Source of the DNA: Bradyrhizobium sp.
Lineage (GTDB): Bacteria > Pseudomonadota > Alphaproteobacteria > Rhizobiales > Xanthobacteraceae
Length of the DNA stretch: 17,091 nucleotides
Assembly (NCBI GenBank): GCA_028290305.1
Contig: JAQGKC010000068.1
Coordinates: forward strand, 1-17,091
Direction: 5' to 3'
The notes beneath the pieces are model-generated. The model worked only from the letters and a program-made list of their open reading frames with translations, searched no databases and was not told the DNA's origin. Numbering within the stretch: the first letter of the stretch is position 1; each line of letters opens with the position of its first letter. The position numbers were made by a program, and so were the translations under genes. Positions 7,871-14,012 of the stretch are shown in pieces.

Positions 7871-7943
7871 GGGCTGGACGACCCAAATCAGCGGATCGTG
7901 CCGTTCTCAGACAAGAGCGTGCACGCATACATCCAGAGGCGTT

Positions 7944-8009
7944 GGCGGACGTCCGTTTTGGTGCGCATTCCGGACTCAAGTCGAACATCGCGTGAGGTTC
8001 GGAAAGTGC
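7944..8009 (+). repeat. Degenerate dispersed repeat, copy 1
   Basis: The segment starting GCGGACGTCCGTTTTGG aligns with 9739-9804 over about 65 bases at roughly 75-80 percent identity by eye (shared GTCCG, TTTGG, GCGCATT, GACTCAAG, ACATCGCG, AAAGTGC). It lies immediately before the stop of the NTF2-like gene. Its function is unknown; it looks like an eroded mobile or repeat sequence. Confidence 0.6.
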
Positions 8010-8037
8010 TCAGTTGCAGACTCATGCAATGCAGCGG

Positions 8038-8460
8038 CTAGCCCTTTGTGGCGCCGGTCTGTGTGAGCAGCGTGAGCATGTCGAAGTAGTGCGAGACGCT
8101 CTTGACCTTCCCGCCTTCGACCTGGACGACTTGGCATGCCGGCAGCTCAACCAATCCTTTCGATGCCGGTATGATACCCGTTGGTGTCTGCAGCGGTCCG
8201 GCGTGAACGCCCTTCCACACGAGCTCGAAGATAGCGGTGTCCCCGCTCGCGAACTCGCGCACGAATGTGGCCTTGGAGTTGGGGATGGTCTTAGCCCAGC
8301 CCTGCCAAGCGTCGATGATCTCGCCGACGCCTTGGATTTGACGGTGTGTTCCCTTTTCGTCGTACACGGCGTCGGCAGCCAACATGTCCTTCGCCTTGCT
8401 CCAGTTCTTCTCGTTGTAAGCTGTGATCAAGGCCTTCGCGATTTCGATGACGTTCGCCAT
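8038..8460 (-). CDS. NTF2/SnoaL-like small protein (ester-cyclase type fold)
   Basis: A 140-residue cytoplasmic protein of the NTF2-like superfamily, SnoaL-like branch. The first helix with ALITAYNEKNWSKAKDMLAADAVYDEKG, the GVGEIIDAWQGWAKTIPN segment, and the strand pair ending VEGGKVKSVSHYFDMLTLL are typical. SnoaL-like proteins include polyketide cyclases, hydrolases and many orphans; the substrate cannot be read from the sequence. The ATG at 8460 was chosen over the longer open frame (to 8622) because a perfect AGGAGG lies six bases upstream. It is alone, with gene-free, repeat-containing DNA on both sides, so context gives no pathway. The TAG stop abuts a degenerate repeat. Confidence 0.85.
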   Translation of the reverse strand: MANVIEIAKALITAYNEKNWSKAKDMLAADAVYDEKGTHRQIQGVGEIIDAWQGWAKTIPNSKATFVREFASGDTAIFELVWKGVHAGPLQTPTGIIPASKGLVELPACQVVQVEGGKVKSVSHYFDMLTLLTQTGATKG

Positions 8461-8951
8461 GACAATCCTCCTTTCTGCCATTGCGCTCAGCACAGGACCG
8501 CGACCGGGTCCAGCTGCCGTGAGTATACCGCCCATTCGTAGTGACCAACGTAAGTAATGTGGTGGACCGATTCGAGGGTGCTCTTCCACGCGTGGAAGTT
8601 CAGTCGCTTTGTCTACCTCCAAGCATCACACGAGGCGTTAAGCGACAGTTCTCCGATGGACAGTCGATCCGTCCACGCTCGCCAGGATAGCCCGACAATC
8701 GGGTCGCAGCCGTGAGGTAGATAACACTTGGTGAAAAACTGGAGTTCATCGGTGCCGCAACAATTGCATTCATGTGAGCATTCCGCTCCGGGTCAAACTG
8801 AGAAACACTCAGCACGAGCAGATGTCTTCCGCTCTTTCCCCAAGAACGGACGTTGGTTTAGACGCCCCAAAACATTACGCGGATCGCAGGTTGGCATCAT
8901 CGATCATCGTCCGGATGCACCCAAACGTAAGGCGCGATCTCTCCCGCTCGA
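8461..8951. other. Gene-free stretch between the NTF2-like gene and the Cys-rich protein
   Basis: The right end of the NTF2-like gene's leader and ribosome site lie at 8461-8475. Beyond it no open frame shows a ribosome site, codon bias or recognisable family. It includes a degenerate repeat at 8789-8853 described separately. Nothing else was recognised. Confidence 0.5.
8789..8853 (+). repeat. Degenerate dispersed repeat, second family, copy 1
   Basis: It begins CGGGTCAAAC and ends AACGGACGT with CTTCCG.TCT..CCCC in between. The copy at 12581-12644 has the same blocks in the same order and almost the same length (65 versus 64 bases). The middle part is strongly diverged. I recall similar sequences between genes in Bradyrhizobium. 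Confidence 0.5.
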
Positions 8952-9266
8952 TCATGATGGCCCTAGCGGGGCAAAGACGCACTTTGTTTCCTTCTTCGGG
9001 ACACCCCACACGCATTTCCAGAAGAAATGATCGATTGAGGGGGCGGCCTTGTCGAACGCGATGATTTCGCCATCGGGGAAATGGTAGCCGTCTGGCGTCA
9101 CCTTCACTTCATCGACCGTAAAGGCGCGGCAGTCATTTTGACCGCAGCAGTATTGTCCTAACGCGTTCTCACGATGCTCTTGCCCAATCCAGTTTTCAGG
9201 ATTGTCGTGAGCAACCGCCGACGTCGCGATCAAAGTCGCAATGACCAAAATTATGCAGCGCATCAT
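8952..9266 (-). CDS. Small secreted cysteine-containing protein of unknown function
   Basis: A 104-residue protein with an N-terminal signal peptide (MMRCIILVIATLIATSAVA, cleavage near residue 19-20) and a mature part of about 85 residues. The mature part has five cysteines, C40, C41, C46, C85 and C96, in CCGQNDC and in FFWKCVWGV/KETKC, suggesting disulfides or metal binding in the periplasm. Similar short proteins with a W-x-G-x(n)-CCG-x-N-D-C pattern are found as hypothetical proteins in rhizobia, from memory. Two ATGs are adjacent; only a weak GAGC lies upstream. The function is unknown and there is no operon partner. Confidence 0.7.
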   Translation of the reverse strand: MMRCIILVIATLIATSAVAHDNPENWIGQEHRENALGQYCCGQNDCRAFTVDEVKVTPDGYHFPDGEIIAFDKAAPSIDHFFWKCVWGVPKKETKCVFAPLGPS

Positions 9267-9392
9267 GATGCTGCTCGTTCGATCAATTTGCGGATGCAGA
9301 CAGGAAACGCCACCGCAGCCGCGATTAAGGAAAAGCTAGCAGAACTCAGAGCAATTCGATACCACTGGTCGAAGCGCTAAATACAAATGCAT

Positions 9393-9626
9393 TCATTGGC
9401 GGTTCGTCCTGAAAAGCCGCCAACGGAGATAACGATCATAAACCCACGCTTCAAACGCCAGAGCCGCAAAGAAGCATGCCGCTACTAGCAGTTGACCGTC
9501 CCAGTCAAATATCCGCGCGATATAGCGACCAAGAAACTGGGCCGCGAAACCGGCAGAAGCCAGGGCCGCCATGAATAGCAGTGTGAACTTGATCCTATCA
9601 ACGTAAGCGCGGGCGAGCCAATGCAT
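9393..9626 (-). CDS. Small two-helix membrane protein, hypothetical
   Basis: A 77-residue open frame with two hydrophobic stretches (about 14-33 and 46-63) and a basic C-terminal tail (RYLRWRLFRTNRQ) that would sit in the cytoplasm. The composition looks like a true small membrane protein, but no ribosome site precedes the ATG and I do not recognise a family. It stands 126 bases upstream of the Cys-rich protein on the same strand and could be co-transcribed with it. Confidence 0.45.
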   Translation of the reverse strand: MHWLARAYVDRIKFTLLFMAALASAGFAAQFLGRYIARIFDWDGQLLVAACFFAALAFEAWVYDRYLRWRLFRTNRQ

Positions 9627-9738
9627 ACGCTAATGGTAGCACTGCACGCATGCTAAGTCGCCAGCTTGCAAGGCGAGTTTGCTACCTAATGCCGCACCAA
9701 GGCCATTCCCAAATCCGACAGACCGCGATGTTGCTCTC

Positions 9739-9804
9739 GCCGATGTCCGCTTTGGAGCGCATTACAGACTCAAGCCAGACATCGCGCCGAGTCCGAAAAG
9801 TGCG
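9739..9804 (+). repeat. Degenerate dispersed repeat, copy 2
   Basis: It aligns with 7944-8009 in the same orientation, including GATGTCCGCTTTGGAGCGC, GACTCAAG, ACATCGCG and AAAAGTGCG. The two copies are 1.8 kb apart and flank the NTF2-like, Cys-rich and small membrane protein genes. Confidence 0.6.
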
Positions 9805-9995
9805 ACAGCATCATGAGCGGACGTTCCTTTTCGCTCTGCGCGTCATGCGAACTGATATAATTTACTTTGTGCGACGCTAATGAGCGCGCGCCGTATCACT
9901 GATAAATCCGATGGATCGATATCAGCGACGCCGACAGCGAGACCTGCACCTCGGTTGGTTAGCCCCAAGCGGTTGTGTTAAACCTGCACGCGTAT

Positions 9996-10011
9996 ACAAT
10001 TCGTGAATTGT
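9996..10011. promoter_or_regulatory. Perfect palindrome, possible operator
   Basis: ACAATTC GT GAATTGT is a perfect inverted repeat with 7-base arms and a 2-base centre, a shape typical of dimeric helix-turn-helix regulators such as the MarR or TetR type. No regulator gene is in the window and the next gene starts 382 bases away, so the role is open. Confidence 0.3.
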
Positions 10012-10392
10012 GCTTGCCCTTGATCGGACCATGCTGCACCGTCGATCAGGGCGCGTGTGGCTGAGTTCGACATACAGCCAATGGATGCCACGTTACGCAT
10101 CTCTGCGCTACGCTACTCGCTGTAACGCGACGACGCGCAAAGGTTCGAACCGAGCTGACACGGTTCAAAAGGTATCAGTCAGCCCCACCTTTTTACGACA
10201 CTCAGTGCCGCTGCGTGAATCTGCTGCCGCTTGTGCGACAGCCTCGATGAGCTATTCACCAAACTTTCGACCCAACACGTAGGGAATTGCACCTATCGGC
10301 GTTGCTCGCGAAGTAAGTTTAATTGCTGGGGTTTCTGCGGTCTCGCGACATCGCGATGGCCGTCAATGTCTCGATCTCCGGGAGGGAGAGAC

Positions 10393-10842
10393 ATGATGAA
10401 CCGATCGCCTATTCTTTTCCTGGTGGCTGCCGCGAGCTTCGTCCTCATATGGCTGGTTCCCTGGTTTGTTCTGGATGCTGATCTGTATTTTAGAAATGCC
10501 GATGCCACGACATCAACCATCGTGCCATCCAAGGCCGTAGCTCCCGAGCCTTTCAAAACGGCCCACGCCGCTAACCAAATGACGACGAGAATACTTGCAC
10601 TGGATCAGGCTAAGCATCTCGCTTTCTGGACCTCCGTTCTGAAAAATAAAAAGCAGGCTTGTGGTGTCGTTGTTCGGACCATGTATCAAGGCGGCACCGA
10701 ATCTGGGGTCGATAGCTGGAGCATTGGCTGTCGGGATGGCAACGAGTATTCGATAAGTATTAACCCGGACGCGCAGGGCTATGAGGCGGAGTTTCCGGTT
10801 TCAGTTTGCAGTGGAAGCGCTTTCGCCGGAAGTGCTGAATAG
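10393..10842 (+). CDS. Membrane-anchored periplasmic protein of unknown function
   Basis: A 149-residue protein with one N-terminal hydrophobic segment (about 6-27) that is either an uncleaved anchor or a signal peptide. The remainder is periplasmic and has three cysteines, C90, C113 and C139. C90 and C113 sit on neighbouring predicted strands (QACGVVVRTMYQGG and WSIGCRDGNEYSISI), so a disulfide is plausible. I recognise no family. The start at 10393 was chosen for the ribosome site GGAGGGAGAG directly upstream; the open frame extends to 10231 without support. The OpgC-like gene begins 96 bases downstream on the same strand, so an operon is possible but unproven. Confidence 0.7.
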   Translation: MMNRSPILFLVAAASFVLIWLVPWFVLDADLYFRNADATTSTIVPSKAVAPEPFKTAHAANQMTTRILALDQAKHLAFWTSVLKNKKQACGVVVRTMYQGGTESGVDSWSIGCRDGNEYSISINPDAQGYEAEFPVSVCSGSAFAGSAE

Positions 10843-10938
10843 CCTGGTCAACGCGCGTTCAGCGCCCGCGACATCGCCTCTATATGCCAGCTGCTATCCG
10901 CTGTGCCGGCGCGTCCTCGCCAACCTGCGAGGATGATC

Positions 10939-12480
10939 ATGACGATGACCCGATCGCGACGTGAAACGGTGGTTTTCAAGCACCCATTCCGGATCGCAAG
11001 TATCGAACGACTGTTACCGGCGGGCTCATATGAGGTTATTACCGACGAAGAGTCGATGGAAGGCCTGTCACTTCCGTCCTTTCGGCCCGTCGCCACCATG
11101 ATGATGGTGCCTGCGCCGCCGTCCCGCAGCTCTTCCGTCGAGATGGTGACGATCAGTTCGATCGATCTGTCCGATTCTCGGGAGCCGATGCGATGGCGTC
11201 AGAGTGACGCGCCCGTCGACCTCGCCAACCATCGCGGCATGGCCGGGCGGAACACCGACATCCGGCGGACTTTGGCGCAGATCGAAAGCAATGCCAAGGC
11301 GTTGCGAGGTCGGCAGCTGCAACTTGAACCCGAGCTGCTCGCGACACCTGCGAAGCCATTGGTCGGCGCGCTGCCGGAGCTGAAAGGGCTGGGCCGCGAC
11401 CTGCGCATCGATGCTTGCCGTGGCATCGCGTTATGGTGGATCTTTCTTGACCATGTCCCCAACAACGTCGGAAGCTGGCTGACGCTGCGGAATTACGGCT
11501 TCAGCGATGCCGCGGAAGTGTTCATGTTCGTTTCAGGTGTGACCTGCGCGCTGTGCTACGGCAAGGCACGTTCGTGCGAGGGCTGGACCGGCGTGATCGG
11601 CCGTACACTGTGGCGAAGCTGGGACATTTACGTCGCATTTCTAATGCTCGCTCTTGCTTGCGCCATCACGGTTTACCTCGCAGGCGACGGCCGGGTTGCC
11701 GACCAGAGCAACACGCGCATTCTGCTGGAACATCCGGGCGCGACGCTCGCGCATGCGGCGATCCTGCAATACCGTCCCGTCAACACCGACGTCTTGCCGA
11801 TCTTCGTGCTCTATCACCTTTTGTTCGCGCCGCTGCTCTGGCTGCTGCTGCGAGTGCCGAACGTGACGCTCGGCGCCTCGCTGTTGCTTTATGCGCTGGT
11901 GCAAGTCTTCGGCTGGACCGTCCCGGCATGGCCGAACAACGTCTGGTTCTTCAATCCGCTGGCCCGGCAGCTGCTGGTTGTGCTTGGCGCGTGGTGTGTC
12001 ACGGAGGGCAAGAAATTTCGGCCGTGGGTGCCGTCGCGCACGGCGATTGTACTTGCCGTCCTCTATCTGGTTTTTAGCCTGATCCTCGCATTGAGTTGGA
12101 GGATCCGACCACCGGAAGCGCTGGTCCCGCAGACGCTGGCGAAGCTGCTGTACCCGGTGAACAAGTCGGATCTCGATCCCTTGCGGCTGCTGCATTTTTT
12201 TGCCCTTGCGATTCTGGCGGTATGGCTCGTGCCTCGAAATTGGCGAGGGCTGACGACGCCGGTGATGTGCGGGGCGATCCGCTGTGGCGAGAACTCGCTG
12301 GCAATTTATTGCCTCGGTGTTCTGCTGGCGCTCGCCAGCCACATAGCGCTGGTCGACATCTCGGATGGGCTTGCGATGCAGATCGCGCTCAGTCTCGCTA
12401 GCATCCTGGTGATGATCGCGGCCGCAACGCTGCTGAGCTCGATCAGGATCAAACCCAGGCAGCAACCACGATTGTCTTGA
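10939..12480 (+). CDS. opgC: OpgC-family membrane acyltransferase with extra N-terminal module
   Basis: A 513-residue protein. Residues from about 152 to the end are an OpgC-type acyltransferase, an inner-membrane protein with about ten hydrophobic helices that in characterised members adds succinyl groups to osmoregulated periplasmic glucans. The core opens with LRIDACRGIALWWIFLDHVP, in which D171-H172 are the conserved acyltransferase-3 site residues, followed by TLRNYGFSDAAEVFMFVSG. The usual OpgC length is about 370-390, so about 140 residues are extra. Residues 1-80 (MTMTRSRRETVVFKHPFRI, LLPAGSYEVITDEE, LPSFRPVATMMMV, VTISSIDL) resemble a free-standing small hypothetical protein I recall from Bradyrhizobium; a polar linker (about 85-150) joins the two. 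No stop or frameshift interrupts the frame. ATG at 10939 has AGGA five bases upstream; ATG at 10933 and a start at 10903 are alternatives. The glucan substrate is inferred from the family, and other acyl acceptors are possible. Confidence 0.82.
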   Translation: MTMTRSRRETVVFKHPFRIASIERLLPAGSYEVITDEESMEGLSLPSFRPVATMMMVPAPPSRSSSVEMVTISSIDLSDSREPMRWRQSDAPVDLANHRGMAGRNTDIRRTLAQIESNAKALRGRQLQLEPELLATPAKPLVGALPELKGLGRDLRIDACRGIALWWIFLDHVPNNVGSWLTLRNYGFSDAAEVFMFVSGVTCALCYGKARSCEGWTGVIGRTLWRSWDIYVAFLMLALACAITVYLAGDGRVADQSNTRILLEHPGATLAHAAILQYRPVNTDVLPIFVLYHLLFAPLLWLLLRVPNVTLGASLLLYALVQVFGWTVPAWPNNVWFFNPLARQLLVVLGAWCVTEGKKFRPWVPSRTAIVLAVLYLVFSLILALSWRIRPPEALVPQTLAKLLYPVNKSDLDPLRLLHFFALAILAVWLVPRNWRGLTTPVMCGAIRCGENSLAIYCLGVLLALASHIALVDISDGLAMQIALSLASILVMIAAATLLSSIRIKPRQQPRLS

Positions 12481-12580
12481 AGACCGCGATCTCTGAGAAT
12501 GGCAATGCAAGACGCAGTAATTCACCGAGATCGCTGCCGCGACGGCTACCACATAGCGGAAGTGGCGGCACTTTCGCATT

Positions 12581-12644
12581 CGGGTCAAACGCGACGTTTT
12601 GACTGTCAGCCTATGACTTCCGGTCTACCCCGATAAACGGACGT
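12581..12644 (+). repeat. Degenerate dispersed repeat, second family, copy 2
   Basis: It shares with 8789-8853 the start CGGGTCAAAC, the block CTTCCGGTCTACCCCGA and the end AACGGACGT. This copy resembles more closely the form I remember from Bradyrhizobium genomes, so 8789-8853 is the more eroded one. Confidence 0.5.
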
Positions 12645-12711
12645 CTTCGATGTCGGCCGCCACTTCGCAAGAGTGCCATTAGGCGACATCGCGCGCCTAC
12701 TTTGAAATAAA

Positions 12712-12740
12712 GAGAGGCCGCCAACTAAGGCAGCCTTCTC
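12712..12740 (-). terminator. Probable terminator of the cupin gene
   Basis: GAGA-GGC-c-GCC (12712-12722) pairs with GGC-a-GCC-t-TCTC (12729-12740) over a six-base AACTAA loop. On the minus strand the stem is followed at once by TTTATTTC, as expected for a terminator downstream of the cupin gene that ends at 12785. In the plus direction a T5 run lies about nine bases away, so two-way action is possible. Confidence 0.55.
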
Positions 12741-12784
12741 TGTGATTGCTTTTTGGAATGAGTTTGTTGGAATCGTTGATTTGA

Positions 12785-13210
12785 TCAAGCTGGGGACGCG
12801 AGCGGCTTGCCCTTCTCCACGATATAGGTGCTGACGACTACTGTCTTTGTGTCGCCGTTCTTGGCGCCGGCATGCGGTGTTGCGACCGGCACTTGGAAGC
12901 CGTCGCCCGACTTCAGCATGCGCGTCGGCTGTCCCTCGATCGGCAGCTCAAGACCGCCGGAAACGACGTAGCCGGATTCGATACCCGGGTGCGTATGTCG
13001 CGCCACTAAGGTGCCCGGATCGATGGTGACTTCGGCGACGAGCGTCATGTAGCCGGGCATCGGTCCGTCCATCTGCGACAGGATCTTTCGCGTGAAGCCT
13101 GCCGGAGCTGGTGGCGGCGTGCCTTGGGCCGACACTTCGGTCGCAACGAACTCGGCAAGCGCACACAGCGCACAGGATGCAATCCCGGCAAATCCACGTC
13201 TTGTCAGCAT
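12785..13210 (-). CDS. Exported cupin-domain protein (Tat-type signal)
   Basis: A 141-residue single-domain cupin. The N-terminus MLTRRGFAGIASCALCALAE has a twin-arginine RRxF motif followed by a moderately hydrophobic segment and VSAQG cleavage, which suggests folding with a metal before export to the periplasm by Tat. The metal site is H72, H74, E78 (HTHPGIES) and H113 (TPHAG), the two classic cupin motifs. Residues 80-108 carry GYVVSGGLELPIEG and the SGDGFQVP turn. Substrate is unknown; such small exported cupins are widespread in Bradyrhizobium and mostly uncharacterised. The ATG at 13210 has AGGAGGAG six bases upstream, which rules out the longer frame reaching 13390 into the next gene. 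It lies 136 bases after the DUF1007 gene on the same strand, probably with its own promoter. Confidence 0.85.
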   Translation of the reverse strand: MLTRRGFAGIASCALCALAEFVATEVSAQGTPPPAPAGFTRKILSQMDGPMPGYMTLVAEVTIDPGTLVARHTHPGIESGYVVSGGLELPIEGQPTRMLKSGDGFQVPVATPHAGAKNGDTKTVVVSTYIVEKGKPLASPA

Positions 13211-13346
13211 GATCGTCTCCTCCTGCTGCGTCCGGATCATTAGTGTCCAGACTGAACGGGTGCGAATAGTATGCCTATCGACTTGGCGCGCAAGATAGGA
13301 ACTTCCGCGCGGCGTCTGGCAATCCGAATTACGCGAGTCCGCGCCC

Positions 13347-13994
13347 TCACGGGCACTCCACCATGATCTTGTTGGCGAACATCGCACCAAAGTTCGAATT
13401 GTCGCCGCTCAGGAAGTTCTGCTCGCCGATCGTCTGGGCATTGGCCGTGCCGTCATTGGGCCGCTGGAATTTCATCTGGCAAGCCGCCGGCGCCCCAACC
13501 AGTCTGACCGGGTCTTTGTCTGCGAACTTGAAATCGATAAAGAACTCCGGATCGAACACTTCCAGCGCAAGTTGCTTCGGTTTGACCGGCGTCTTCAGCG
13601 GCAAGGTGAAATGCAGCGTGAGAAGCGTGTCTTTGTATTCAAGATAATAGTCGACCGGTTCCTCGAATTTCTGCTTCTTGCCGTCGGCTTTGGCGAAGGT
13701 GAAGAAGCCGAACTCCCTAAGCGATTCGACATTGGTCTGCGCCAGCGGCCCGAGTTCTTCGCGGCTGTAGACGCCTTTGACCTTGGTCTCCATGCCCTGC
13801 AGCGCGTAGGTCGAGAACATGTCGTCGAAGGTCCAGGCGTGACGCACGCCGGTGATCGAGCCGTCGGGGGCATAGATCAGCTCGCTGCTCGCCGTGATCC
13901 AGACATGTGGATGCGCCTGCGCCGCATTTGCACCGAGGGCGAGAGCGCCAGCAAGTAGCAGCAGACCCAGCAACCGGCGCATCGCCATGTTCAT
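13347..13994 (-). CDS. DUF1007 family periplasmic protein
   Basis: A 215-residue exported protein of the DUF1007 family. The signal peptide is residues 1-27 (MRRLLGLLLLAGALALGANAAQA), and the mature N-terminus begins at once with HPHVW, the family hallmark and a likely metal-binding site. A second hallmark is the HAWTFDDMFS segment. In many proteobacteria members are encoded next to nickel/cobalt (NicO/RcnA) or zinc ABC transporters and are thought to handle metal ions in the periplasm; no such transporter is visible here. The start ATG at 13994 is chosen over TTG at 14003, with GAGGTGAAAGG upstream. It begins 18 bases after the stop of dcp, so the two are probably co-transcribed. Function is not experimentally fixed. 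Confidence 0.85.
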   Translation of the reverse strand: MNMAMRRLLGLLLLAGALALGANAAQAHPHVWITASSELIYAPDGSITGVRHAWTFDDMFSTYALQGMETKVKGVYSREELGPLAQTNVESLREFGFFTFAKADGKKQKFEEPVDYYLEYKDTLLTLHFTLPLKTPVKPKQLALEVFDPEFFIDFKFADKDPVRLVGAPAACQMKFQRPNDGTANAQTIGEQNFLSGDNSNFGAMFANKIMVECP

Positions 13995-14012
13995 GTCGGG
14001 CAACCTTTCACC

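Larger units (their letters stand above)
9627..10392. other. Gene-free stretch with repeat and palindrome
   Basis: No credible gene was seen in these 766 bases. The open frames at 9650-9880 and 10010-10282 lack ribosome sites and have atypical composition rich in Arg, Ser and Thr. The stretch holds one degenerate repeat (9739-9804) and one perfect palindrome (9996-10011), both listed separately. The final part just before 10393 provides the ribosome site GGAGGGAGAG of the next gene. Confidence 0.5.
12481..12784. other. Gene-free stretch after opgC
   Basis: These 304 bases between convergent genes hold an 8-base inverted repeat directly after the opgC stop (GCGATCTC 12486-12493, GAGATCGC 12527-12534, 33-base loop), which may help end that transcript, a degenerate repeat (12581-12644), and a terminator-like stem (12712-12740). 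No gene was seen. Confidence 0.5.

Noticed and set aside
7595..8041. 148-residue frame in the repeat region
   Set aside because: It crosses the structured repeat and a degenerate repeat, lacks a ribosome site, and resembles spurious translations of a dispersed element.
10141..10150. GGTTCGAACC resembling a tRNA T-loop
   Set aside because: The flanking bases do not form a five-base T stem or an acceptor stem, and no anticodon arm fits upstream.
11641..12588. 315-residue frame opposite opgC
   Set aside because: The plus strand clearly encodes OpgC helices; the antisense frame is Arg/Gln/His-rich and has no domain.
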